A DNA stretch of 64,000 nucleotides from Paenibacillus silvisoli. GTDB lineage: Bacteria > Bacillota > Bacilli > Paenibacillales > Paenibacillaceae. The translations under genes and the position numbers were made by a program. Position 1 is the stretch's first letter. Every line of letters begins with the position of its first letter. A model generated the notes under the pieces. The model was not told the DNA's origin. It made no database searches and worked only from the letters and a program-made list of their open reading frames with translations. Shown one piece after another: positions 8,542-16,691 of this stretch. The stretch lies in NCBI RefSeq assembly GCF_030866765.1, contig NZ_CP133017.1:4632001-4696000 (forward strand), in the 5' to 3' direction.

Positions 8542-9810
8542 ATGCGCATTCTTAGTCAATATCCGAAAGAAATTAAAGTGTTTCTGGCTGCGAGCCTGAT
8601 AAACGCGATCGGAAGCGCGCTGATGTGGCCGCTCGTGACGATGTTCGTCTTCGACGAGCTCGGCCGGAGCATGTCCGATGCCGGGCTCGTCATTCTCGTG
8701 CAGTCTCTCGGCGGCATCGCCGGCCAGCTGCTTGGCGGAGCGCTTTATCACCGCGTCGGCGTGAAGCGGCTGATTATCGGCGCGCTCGGCCTCAATGCCG
8801 CCGGACTGCTGCTGCTGCCTGTCATCAGTCATTCATGGCCGATCTTCATCGCGATGATGGGGCTGATCGGGCTGTTCAACGCGCTGTCGATGCCGGCGAT
8901 TCAAGCGTTCATCGGCTTCCGCTTCGCTGACCGTCGCGGCGAGCTGTTCAACATCGTCTACGTCGCCAACAATATCGGCGTCGCCATCGGCACGGCGCTC
9001 AGCGGCTTTCTGGCCGACATTTCGTACTCGCTCAGCTTCTCGATGAACGGCGTCACGTCGGCGGTGTTCGCCGTTTTCTTCTTGTTCTACTTGCGGGCCG
9101 TGGGAACCGGCGGCGATGGTGCGGCAGGGGCAGCGGTGAAGCTGAAAAAGCTAGCGCCGCAAAACGAGAGCGCCTGGGCGCTGCTGCTCGATGTGCGCGT
9201 CTACTTGTTCATGTCGCTTGGCGCGATGCTGCTCAACTTGGGGAACAGCATCTGGAATACCGGCGTCTCGCCGTTCATTATTAGCGAAGGGCTGCCGAAG
9301 CAAATGTTCGGCTACCTCTGGACGCTGAACGGCATCCTCATCTTCGTCGCGCAGCCGCTCATTACGCTCATCAAGCGGTTGAGCGCGCGGACGATTACTG
9401 CCCAGCTGACGGCCAGCGCGTTGTTTTACTTGGCCGGCTATGCCGTCATTCTGGCGATGCACAGCTTCCCGGGCATGGTGCTCGGCATGATTCTCACGAC
9501 GTTCGGCGAAATGCTGATCGCGCCTGCCATACCGGCCTTCCTGAGCGAGAACGGCGGCAAGCAAGCGCCGTTCTATCTCGGACTTGCCGGCGGCATCGGT
9601 TCCGCGGGCCGCGTCCTCGGTCCATATTTAATGGGCCATCTGTACGACATCGGCCAATTGACGCCGGTCGCATGGCTCGCGGTCATCACCGCAGCGGTAT
9701 CGGCGATGTGCTTCTTTATCCACTCGGTAATCCACCATCGGTGGTCCCGGTCGCAAGCAGCCGGGAAAGAAGACGGACGCCGTCGCGACGTCCGCGCTAT
9801 AGGCGGTTGA
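8542..9810 (+). CDS. MFS transporter, DHA1-like
   Basis: A 422-residue protein with about twelve hydrophobic helices in two halves, typical of MDR-type MFS efflux proteins. The first loop carries GGALYHRVGVKRLI, a motif-A-like sequence. The ATG at 8542 was chosen because AGGAG lies 9 nt upstream; an upstream in-frame ATG at 8488 lies in the promoter region, next to a TATAAT at 8494-8499. It follows the AraC gene by about 100 bp on the same strand but has its own likely promoter. The downstream gap is occupied by hairpin repeats. Substrate unknown. Confidence 0.9.
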   Translation: MRILSQYPKEIKVFLAASLINAIGSALMWPLVTMFVFDELGRSMSDAGLVILVQSLGGIAGQLLGGALYHRVGVKRLIIGALGLNAAGLLLLPVISHSWPIFIAMMGLIGLFNALSMPAIQAFIGFRFADRRGELFNIVYVANNIGVAIGTALSGFLADISYSLSFSMNGVTSAVFAVFFLFYLRAVGTGGDGAAGAAVKLKKLAPQNESAWALLLDVRVYLFMSLGAMLLNLGNSIWNTGVSPFIISEGLPKQMFGYLWTLNGILIFVAQPLITLIKRLSARTITAQLTASALFYLAGYAVILAMHSFPGMVLGMILTTFGEMLIAPAIPAFLSENGGKQAPFYLGLAGGIGSAGRVLGPYLMGHLYDIGQLTPVAWLAVITAAVSAMCFFIHSVIHHRWSRSQAAGKEDGRRRDVRAIGG

Positions 9811-9852
9811 TGGTGTAGTTATGATAGTACGACGGCACATTGCGTGAATCCG

Positions 9853-10326
9853 CGAGAGCGGTTATTCCGCTCTCGTGTGGGAAATTCATGCGTTCGGGAG
9901 CTCGATAGCGGATATCCCGCTTTCGATTGTAATCGCCGACCGAAAACACTCGAATACGGCACTTATTCATCGGCGAGAGCGGTTATTCCGCTCTCGCCTT
10001 TTATTTTCGCGCGTTCGGGGGCTAGATAGCGGTTATTCCGCTCTCACCTCTAACTGAGCATCGGAAAAACCTACTCTCAGCGGCGAAATGGCACCTATTC
10101 GAAACTGAGCGTAGGAAATCCGACAATCGAAGCATAAGAGCACGAATTCGTGCTCTCACCGCTTAATTACAGCGAAAAAGATAACCGAGTGCACGTTCTC
10201 GTGCTCTCGCGCAGCCAATACCCACTCATCGGCCTACTTTCCCAGCCTGAGAGCACGAAACCATGCTCTCAACCGTCAGAACCGCCAACACGCTAAGCGA
10301 GTGCACGAATTCGTGCACTCGCTTAG
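9853..10326. repeat. Array of about ten hairpins, mostly in pairs 50 bp apart
   Basis: Hairpins lie at 9853-9875, 9903-9925, 9972-9998, 10025-10047, 10054-10080 (weak), about 10105-10125 (weak), 10137-10156, 10187-10208, 10249-10270 and 10293-10326. The first four share the core AGCGGTTATTCCGCT, and the first two pairs are copies of one unit that also contains GCGTTCGGG between the hairpins. The last four share GAGAGCACG/CGTGCTCTC arms. The final one is a perfect 34-nt palindrome with 17-nt arms beginning CTAAGCGAGTGCACG. Several small frames run through it but none looks like a gene. This array fills the gap between the convergent MFS and RND genes. Confidence 0.85.
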
Positions 10327-10362
10327 CAGATACAGGCGCTCCAGCCCCGCCCATCCCCCAAC

Positions 10363-10394
10363 AAAAAAAGACGGAGCAGCAAACCGCTCCGTCT
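10363..10394 (-). terminator. Rho-independent terminator of the RND operon
   Basis: Minus strand: AGACGGAGC pairs with GCTCCGTCT, followed by a run of T residues, 8 bp after the transporter stop. Confidence 0.93.
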
Positions 10395-10401
10395 TCCCAT
10401 C

Positions 10402-13400
10402 TTAAAGCTCAATATCCTTTGCAACCTTGCGGCGTTTGCCCGTCAATTCATAGATGACCGGCACAACGATAAGGGTCAGAATCGTCGACGTCGTCAAGCC
10501 GCCGATAACCGTAATCGCCAATCCGCCGGAGATCAGGCTCGTGGACGATTCGGACAACGCGAGCGGCACAAGCGCCAAAATCGTTGCGCACGCCGTCATC
10601 AGAATCGGTCTTAGCCTTGTCTTGGACGCTTCAACCAGCGATTCGCGAAGCGGAATGCCCGATTTGCGGTTCGTTTCTACGCGGTCGAGCAAGACGACTG
10701 CGTTCGTAACGACGATACCGACCAGCATCAGCATCCCGATCATCGAGCTCATCGTCAGCGATTGGCCGGTGATCAGGAGCGCGCCCAAGGAACCTACAGG
10801 CACGAAGAGCAGCGACGAGAGAATGATGAGCGGCGTCAGCAAACCGCCGAAGGTCATGCTCATGACCAAGAACACGAGACCGACCGCGGCACCCATCGCG
10901 ATACCCATGCTTTGGAAGCCGGTGTTGATCATTTCCTGACCGCCGCCGATTTTGACTTCAACGTTGCTTGGCAGCAACAGGCCGTCGATGTCGTCGGTAA
11001 TCGCCTTCGTTACTACAGCTGTTTTGCTTGCATCCTTCACGTTACCGGTAATCTTGGCCGACATTTTGCCGTCTTCATGGTTGATCGCGACCGGAGCGCT
11101 GGACTCCGTCAGCTCCACAAGCTCCTTCAGCTGCTTCACGCCTGCCATCGTCGGAATGGCAATGGCTTCAAGCTCAGCCTTCGATTTGATTTGCTGCGCA
11201 TACGACATCGAAATGTCCCAGCTCTTATTATCCAGCAGATACGTGCCTACATCGGCGGGACGCAGCTGTTCATTGATCGCCGCCATGATTTGGAACGAGG
11301 AGACGTTCAAATCCTTCGCCGTATCGTTCAGCGAAATGACCCATTTGGGCGTAATTTCTTTCAGGTTGTTCGAAATGTCCTTCATATCCGCATTCGAAGT
11401 CATCAGCTTCTCAATTTGCTGCGAAGCTTGCGACAACGCGGTCATATCTTCGGAATACAGGCTGACTTCAACGCTGTTGCCTGTCGGCGGGCCGTTTTGC
11501 TCGCCTTCACGCACGTTCACTTCTACGTCCGGCACATCCTTCAGCAGCGCTTTTACATCCTTGCCGATGTCCTCGGACATCGTGCCCATTTCCGTGCCTT
11601 CTTTAAATAAAACGGTGAAGGTCGCTTTGTTCGCGTTGGAGCCGACTTGGACGAACGGATTATCCGCGCCGCCGATCGACGCCTGATAATTGTCGACGCC
11701 CTTCAGATCCTTCAAATATCCTTCCACTTTCTTCGCCGCTTCGTTCGTGTCTTCAATCGCCGTTTGCGGCGGCAGCGTCATCTCAACGGCAAGCGAAGGA
11801 ACCGAACCCGCAGGCAGGAACGCAACGCCCAGAAGCGGAATAGTACCGAACGAGCCGATCAAAATCACGACGGACAGAATCAGCACCAACGCTTTGCGGT
11901 TCAGCGCGCCGCGAATCAATTTCTCATAAGCGTTTATGAAGCGGCCGCCTTCTTTATGCGGCTTAATATGGTTGAAGAACTTCGCGCCTAGTACTGGAAT
12001 CAGCATCATGGCTACCAGCAGGGAGGCAATGATCGAGATAACGACAGAAATCGCGAACGGACGGAAAAACTCGCCGATAATGCCGGTTACGAATGCAAGC
12101 GGCAGGAACACGACAACCGTTGCGATCGTCGAGGAGCCGACAGCGCCGATAACTTCCTTCGTCGCTTTGTAAGCAAGCTTCTTGCCGTTCATGTCGCGGC
12201 CCTTCTCTTGGCGCCATCTGTAAATATTTTCGATAACGACGATACTGTCGTCGACGATACGGCCGATCGATACCGCGATACCACCGAGCGTCATTATGTT
12301 AAGCGTGTAGCCCATTTCGTTCATGATCGCAATCGTCGCGAAAATCGAGATCGGCAGCGAGATGATCGAAATCAGCGTGGCCCGTATATTGCGTAAAAAC
12401 AGGAATATAATGATGACACAAAAGAGCGCACCATATAGCCCTTCATGAATCAGCGAGGAGACCGATTTCTTGATTTCCGCGCCTTGGTCCTGAATCAGGT
12501 GAATGTCGAGACCCGCTTTTTCCTTGTAGGAGTCCAGCACTTCCTTCACCTTATCGGATACTTCCGCCGTATTCGCGTCCTGCGTCTTCACAACCTGTAC
12601 GACGAAGCTCGCTTGGCCGTCGAAACGGGTTATTTCGTTTTGCGTCGATAGGGTCGTCACTTTCGCGATATCCGAAAGCTTGACCTTCGGAGCGGCCGCT
12701 TGACCGCCGGCAGCTTGTCCGCCAGCGCCTGCACCCGCGCCCATGCCAGCCCCGGCACCCGCACCGCCGAGCTCCAACTCTTCAATCTGCTTCAACGACG
12801 TCAATTTGCCGACCAGCCGGATCGGAATCGACGTTGTGTCCTGCGTGACCGATCCTAGCGGAAGCGCATAGTCCAGCTGCTGAATCGCCGTTTGGATCGC
12901 GCTTAACGAAATGCCGCGCTGCGCGGCTTTATCTTTATCCACTTCGATCCGAAGCTCTTGGGATACGACGCCCTTCAGGCTGACCGTGCTTACGCCGGCT
13001 ACCTTCTTCAGCTTCGGTACCACCTGCTCCTCGAGCGCCTTCTGCAGCGCCGCAGGATCGTCCTTCGACGAGAAAATCGCCGCCTCGTAAATCGGCGCCT
13101 GGTTGATCGAAAGACGCTGAAGCGTGACCTTCGCTTTCTCAGGCGTGTCCAGCTTGGCAATCGCCGCCTCGATATCCTTCACTTTATCGTCCATGTTCGT
13201 GCCGAACGGATATTGAAGAATGACGTTCGCCATATTTTCCGTCGTCGTGCTTGTCAGAGCATCATAGCCTTTAAGTCCTTGCAGGCTATCCTCGATCGGC
13301 ACGGTTACTTCGGTTTCGATTTCCTCCGTAGAAGCGCCCGGGTAGACGGCTTGTACGAAAACAGCCGGGAATTCAACGTCCGGGAACGTCTGCTGCTTGA

Positions 13401-13497
13401 TCTGCGTTGCGGAATAGAAACCGCCCCCCAGCACCAATAGGCAGAGAATGACGACCGCCACGCTGTTTTTCAGACTAATGCGACTTAACCAACTCAT
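10402..13497 (-). CDS. RND family efflux transporter (AcrB/SwrC-like)
   Basis: A 1031-residue protein with the full RND layout: TM1, large periplasm-type loop, TM2-6, second loop and TM7-12. TM4 carries the proton-relay pair DD in GRIVDDSIVVIENIYR, and the N-terminus has the QQTFPDVEFP stretch typical of the HAE family. In Gram-positive bacteria such proteins (SwrC/YerP type) export surfactants, lipids or drugs. An unusual Gly/Ala repeat of about 25 residues lies near residues 245-270, in the first large loop. GGAG lies about 10 nt before the ATG. It is the third gene after a response regulator and kinase with only 80 bp between, so the two-component system probably controls its expression. 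Confidence 0.93.
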   Translation of the reverse strand: MSWLSRISLKNSVAVVILCLLVLGGGFYSATQIKQQTFPDVEFPAVFVQAVYPGASTEEIETEVTVPIEDSLQGLKGYDALTSTTTENMANVILQYPFGTNMDDKVKDIEAAIAKLDTPEKAKVTLQRLSINQAPIYEAAIFSSKDDPAALQKALEEQVVPKLKKVAGVSTVSLKGVVSQELRIEVDKDKAAQRGISLSAIQTAIQQLDYALPLGSVTQDTTSIPIRLVGKLTSLKQIEELELGGAGAGAGMGAGAGAGGQAAGGQAAAPKVKLSDIAKVTTLSTQNEITRFDGQASFVVQVVKTQDANTAEVSDKVKEVLDSYKEKAGLDIHLIQDQGAEIKKSVSSLIHEGLYGALFCVIIIFLFLRNIRATLISIISLPISIFATIAIMNEMGYTLNIMTLGGIAVSIGRIVDDSIVVIENIYRWRQEKGRDMNGKKLAYKATKEVIGAVGSSTIATVVVFLPLAFVTGIIGEFFRPFAISVVISIIASLLVAMMLIPVLGAKFFNHIKPHKEGGRFINAYEKLIRGALNRKALVLILSVVILIGSFGTIPLLGVAFLPAGSVPSLAVEMTLPPQTAIEDTNEAAKKVEGYLKDLKGVDNYQASIGGADNPFVQVGSNANKATFTVLFKEGTEMGTMSEDIGKDVKALLKDVPDVEVNVREGEQNGPPTGNSVEVSLYSEDMTALSQASQQIEKLMTSNADMKDISNNLKEITPKWVISLNDTAKDLNVSSFQIMAAINEQLRPADVGTYLLDNKSWDISMSYAQQIKSKAELEAIAIPTMAGVKQLKELVELTESSAPVAINHEDGKMSAKITGNVKDASKTAVVTKAITDDIDGLLLPSNVEVKIGGGQEMINTGFQSMGIAMGAAVGLVFLVMSMTFGGLLTPLIILSSLLFVPVGSLGALLITGQSLTMSSMIGMLMLVGIVVTNAVVLLDRVETNRKSGIPLRESLVEASKTRLRPILMTACATILALVPLALSESSTSLISGGLAITVIGGLTTSTILTLIVVPVIYELTGKRRKVAKDIEL

Positions 13498-13577
13498 GAT
13501 GAGATCTCTCCTCTTCTCTTTCTAGGGGCTACTATACAGGAGAAATTTGAACTCAATATGTACTGGACGTTACAAAA

Positions 13578-14987
13578 TTAAGAACGCCGCTCATCCGGCT
13601 GCAGCGGAAGCGTCACCGTGAACGCCGTTTCCTTAGCTGGCACGCTCGCGACGCTGATTTCGCCATGGTGAAGCTCGACGATCCGTTTCACGATCGAAAG
13701 GCCCAGCCCGTTCCCTTTTACCGCGTAATCCCGCGACTTATCGACTTTATAAAACGGGGTGAAAATATGCTGATGCTCCTCCGGCGGAATGCCTTTGCCG
13801 TAATCCCGAACCGTCACGACGGCCGTTCCATCCCGCTCGGCAAGCGTAATCCCAATGGTCCCGTTGTCCTTTGAAAACTTCACACTATTGCTAATCAAAT
13901 TATGCCACACCTGATCCAAACTATCCTCGTCGGCGTAAATGGTCATATCCGGCATGTCCAAGTCAAATTCGATCCCCTTCGCGCTCCACTGCGGCTCGCT
14001 CGCGATAATGATTCTGCGGATTTGCTCATCAAGCCTGTAGGATGCGGGATGCGCCGGCTGCCGGTCCTGCTGAAGCACCGACAAGCGCAGCAGATTGGAG
14101 CACAGCCTCGCCAGCCGCTGGCTTTCCTCTTCGATAATGGTCAAATAATGACGCCGCCCCGCTTCATCCATCGGCTTCGTTCGGAGCGCCTTCGTAAATC
14201 CGGTAATGGACGTCAGCGGCGACTGGAACTCATGCGCGACATTGTTCACGAAATCGGAGCGCATCTGATCCAGCATCCGCAGCGATCCGGCCATCTCGTT
14301 GAAGCTGGCCGTCAGCACGCCAAGCTCATCCTTCCGTTTCGTCTGCAGCACGATGCCGAAATCGCCTTGCGCCATCCGTTTCGTCGCGCGCGTCAGCCGT
14401 TGAAGCGGCTTAACGATAAAACGAGAAGCGAGCAAAATCAGCAGACTCCCCATTGCGAGCACGCTGAGCAGGACGGTAAGCATGACACGTCGGAAAATAT
14501 CGAACAGCTCGTTGAGCTCCGGCGAAATAAACAACGCATACGGCTGCTCTCGGAATTCAAACGGCAGGCCGATCAACATTAACTCGGAGCCATGCGTTTC
14601 CCGTGGATGCAGGTCGACGACCCCTCGGTAGATGCCGCCGCTAATGACATGCTCATATTGCTCGGACGTAATCGGAAGCTGCGCATTCGGATCTACTCCT
14701 CGGCTGTATTTTACGACGGCGCCGCGTTCATCGACGATTTTGACTTGGAAGACGGGCGTCAGCATGATGTTGCCCGTGGCTTCGCGAAGCGTAGAGGCGG
14801 TTTTCGCTTCGGGCGCATTCTGAATCATCATAATGATGCGCTTGCCGCTTTCGATGAGCTGCTCCTCCCCCATCGACTTGATGCTGTTGCTGTACAGCTT
14901 GGTGGCCAGAAAGAAAGCAAGGATGAGGCTGACGATCACGACGCCGACGAAAACAAGCACCGTACGGACGTACAGCGACTTAATCAT
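13578..14987 (-). CDS. Sensor histidine kinase (HAMP-HisKA-HATPase)
   Basis: A 469-residue kinase: TM near 8-30, extracellular domain of about 130 residues, TM near 163-185, a HAMP domain (RFIVKPLQRLTRATKRMAQG), the HisKA box NNVAHEFQSPLTSI with phospho-acceptor His near 252, and an HATPase domain with N box (HNLISNSVKFS), DYGKGIPPE and GNGLGLSIVKRIV. Note Phe-Gln in the H box where Leu-Arg is usual (HEFQSP, not HELRTP). Its start overlaps the response-regulator stop by 8 nt. The extracytoplasmic sensor and the linked RND gene suggest it senses membrane-active compounds, an inference from context. Confidence 0.93.
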   Translation of the reverse strand: MIKSLYVRTVLVFVGVVIVSLILAFFLATKLYSNSIKSMGEEQLIESGKRIIMMIQNAPEAKTASTLREATGNIMLTPVFQVKIVDERGAVVKYSRGVDPNAQLPITSEQYEHVISGGIYRGVVDLHPRETHGSELMLIGLPFEFREQPYALFISPELNELFDIFRRVMLTVLLSVLAMGSLLILLASRFIVKPLQRLTRATKRMAQGDFGIVLQTKRKDELGVLTASFNEMAGSLRMLDQMRSDFVNNVAHEFQSPLTSITGFTKALRTKPMDEAGRRHYLTIIEEESQRLARLCSNLLRLSVLQQDRQPAHPASYRLDEQIRRIIIASEPQWSAKGIEFDLDMPDMTIYADEDSLDQVWHNLISNSVKFSKDNGTIGITLAERDGTAVVTVRDYGKGIPPEEHQHIFTPFYKVDKSRDYAVKGNGLGLSIVKRIVELHHGEISVASVPAKETAFTVTLPLQPDERRS

Positions 14988-15663
14988 TCGGCACCTCGAG
15001 CCTGTACCCTAAACCGCGCAGAGTCACAATTCGAAACGAAGTTTCATATTCTGCAAAACGCTCCCTTAGCCGCTTAATATGTACATCCACCGTCCGCTCA
15101 TCTCCCTCGTACTCAAAGCCCCAGATCTGCTCAATGAGCACGGCCCTCGTAAATAATTGACCGGGATGACTCGCCAATTTATACAGCAGCTCAAATTCCT
15201 TCAACGGTATGGTGACAGCCGTTTCCGTGTTTTTATAGATGACCTGGTATCCGATCCGGTCGAGCACGATGCCGCCGATCGTTATTTTCTGGGATGCGGT
15301 AATCCGGTATCGTTTGAGCAGCGCTTTGACCCGGACCACCAGCTCCATCGGATCGAACGGCTTCGTTAAGTAGTCGTCGGTGCCGAGCTGGAAGCCTTTG
15401 ATTTTATCTTCGGATTCGCCTTTGGCCGTGATCATCAGAATCGGCATATCGTCCGCCGACCGAAGCCTCCTGCACAGCTCGTAGCCATCCATGCGCGGCA
15501 TCATGAGGTCCAAAATCACCATGTCGACCTTATTCGACTGGACATGGCGCCATGCGTCTTCGCCGTTCTCGAATTCCACAAGATCGAAGCCTTCGTCGCT
15601 CAAATACAGCCGAACCAGCTCCCGAATATGAACATCGTCGTCTACCAGTGCAATTTTTACCAT
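14980..15663 (-). CDS. OmpR/PhoB-family response regulator
   Basis: A 227-residue regulator: receiver domain with D8-D10, phospho-acceptor D52 in VILDLMMPRMDG and the conserved Lys in DDYLTKPFDP, then a winged helix (VLIEQIWGFEYEGDERTVDVHIKRLRE in part). The frame extends 15 codons upstream to an ATG at 15708, but homologous proteins begin at the MVKIALVDDD position, so 15663 is preferred; neither start has a strong ribosome binding site. It is the first gene of the regulator-kinase-RND operon and is divergent from the PAP2 gene; a TTGCTAGA direct repeat in the shared promoter region is a candidate binding site. Confidence 0.93.
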   Translation of the reverse strand: MVKIALVDDDVHIRELVRLYLSDEGFDLVEFENGEDAWRHVQSNKVDMVILDLMMPRMDGYELCRRLRSADDMPILMITAKGESEDKIKGFQLGTDDYLTKPFDPMELVVRVKALLKRYRITASQKITIGGIVLDRIGYQVIYKNTETAVTIPLKEFELLYKLASHPGQLFTRAVLIEQIWGFEYEGDERTVDVHIKRLRERFAEYETSFRIVTLRGLGYRLEVPND

Positions 15664-15738
15664 TTTCGTCAAATCGCCTCGCCTTTTGTCTGCTTTTGGT
15701 GCTTGCATCTATTTTCACAATAACTTATTATTACAAGA

Positions 15739-15758
15739 TTGCTAGAAGTGTTGCTAGA
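15739..15758 (+). promoter_or_regulatory. TTGCTAGA direct repeat, candidate OmpR-type box
   Basis: TTGCTAGA occurs at 15739 and again at 15751, a 12-bp period, between the divergent response regulator and PAP2 genes. OmpR-family proteins bind direct repeats about one helical turn apart, so this may be the binding site of the neighbouring regulator. Confidence 0.35.
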
Positions 15759-15793
15759 GTTTTCTCATGCTTTTTTTCCTATGGGAGGGTCCA

Positions 15794-16426
15794 ATGAAAC
15801 GTTACTTGCCTTTGACCAGCATGCTTATCTTCCCGGTTCTAGGTTGGCTGTACGCGTTTATCAATAGACCGGGCGCCCAAGTGTACAGCTTGGTGACAGA
15901 CCTGGATCGGGCGATTCCGCTCGTTAAAGTTTTCGTGCTACCTTATTCCGTTTGGATTTTTTATATTTACGTCTGTCTCATCTACTTTTTCTTGAAAGAT
16001 CCGGCCGTATACCGGCGATCGCTCATCACGTACACGATTTGCGCATTGATCTGTTACGGCATTTATCTCGTCTTCCAGACGACGGTTCCGCGTCCGCCGA
16101 TTGACGGAACGGACCCGTTCACGCGGCTGCTTGGCTATGTGTGGGGAAGAGATCAGCCGTTCAACTGCTTCCCGAGCATTCACTGCTTCTCCAGCTACAT
16201 GGTCATGAAAGCTCTGCACAGCAGCGGCTTCCGCAACAAGCTGAATCAGACGCTCATCTACGGCATGTCTTCGATTATTATTATCTCAACGTTCTTTATC
16301 AAACAGCATGTTATCTTCGATGCGTTGGCCGGCATTATTTTGGCCGACACGGTTTATCGTCTCGTGATGCGCGTGGAGCGCGCGGCAGCCAAGACGAAGC
16401 CGATTGCGCAGCGGATGAATATGTAG
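15794..16426 (+). CDS. PAP2-family phosphatase, membrane-bound
   Basis: A 210-residue protein with about five to six transmembrane helices. The phosphatase motifs are visible as PSIHCFSSYMV and FIKQHVIFDALAG (the second catalytic His and Asp); the first motif is the short VPRPP form seen in inositolphosphotransferase-like (AUR1-type) members, without the usual Lys-N6-Arg spacing. It probably removes phosphate from an isoprenoid or phospholipid at the membrane surface. GGGAGGG lies 5 nt before the ATG at 15794; an upstream in-frame ATG at 15767 has no such site. Divergence from a cell-envelope two-component system suggests an envelope role. Confidence 0.88.
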   Translation: MKRYLPLTSMLIFPVLGWLYAFINRPGAQVYSLVTDLDRAIPLVKVFVLPYSVWIFYIYVCLIYFFLKDPAVYRRSLITYTICALICYGIYLVFQTTVPRPPIDGTDPFTRLLGYVWGRDQPFNCFPSIHCFSSYMVMKALHSSGFRNKLNQTLIYGMSSIIIISTFFIKQHVIFDALAGIILADTVYRLVMRVERAAAKTKPIAQRMNM

Positions 16427-16433
16427 CTTCATG

Positions 16434-16483
16434 AAAAAAGCAGCTGTCCCCGGGCGAAAAGTACCGGGCAGCTGCTTTTTTTT
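16434..16483 (+). terminator. Bidirectional terminator after the PAP2 gene
   Basis: A long stem (AAAAAAGCAGCTG...CAGCTGCTTTTTT with an inner CCCGG/CCGGG) lies 7 bp after the stop. T runs are present on both sides, so it can also stop minus-strand transcripts. Confidence 0.93.
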
Positions 16484-16505
16484 GTGTGCGGCGGCGGTGG
16501 GACGG

Positions 16506-16640
16506 CTAACGAACTCCAGAAGCGTTATTTGGCTTCAAATGAGACAAAATCGCTCGAAAACGGCCAAATAGCGCTTCTCAGGTTCGTTAGATTTGAAAAA
16601 GCGCTGATTATGCCCAAATAGCGCTTATTGGTTTCGTTAG
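16506..16640. repeat. Three copies of a CTAACG...CGCTATTTGG element
   Basis: A 27-bp element occurs at 16506-16532 in one orientation and at 16564-16590 and 16614-16640 in the other. The ends of the last two copies are exactly 50 bp apart. Shared core: CTAACGAA, about 8 variable bases, AAGCGCTATTTGG. The first two form a large inverted repeat. The same element type recurs near 48889-49080. The flanking stretch 16641-16691 holds nothing else that I can identify. Confidence 0.8.
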
Positions 16641-16691
16641 AATTCGATGGCGGCACGGCGCGAAGCTCGCACGCGAAAGCTCCGGCGCGCT

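Noticed and set aside
9844-10057. Two overlapping frames of about 60 codons with similar sequences
   Set aside because: Their similarity comes from the hairpin repeats they cross; no ribosome binding site.
9853-10326. Possible CRISPR array, because of regularly spaced hairpins
   Set aside because: Repeats are not identical, the intervening stretches are themselves partly repeated, and no cas gene is near.
16506-16640. Transposon ends, because of the inverted repeat
   Set aside because: The block between the repeats is about 30 bp, with no transposase and no target-site duplication.
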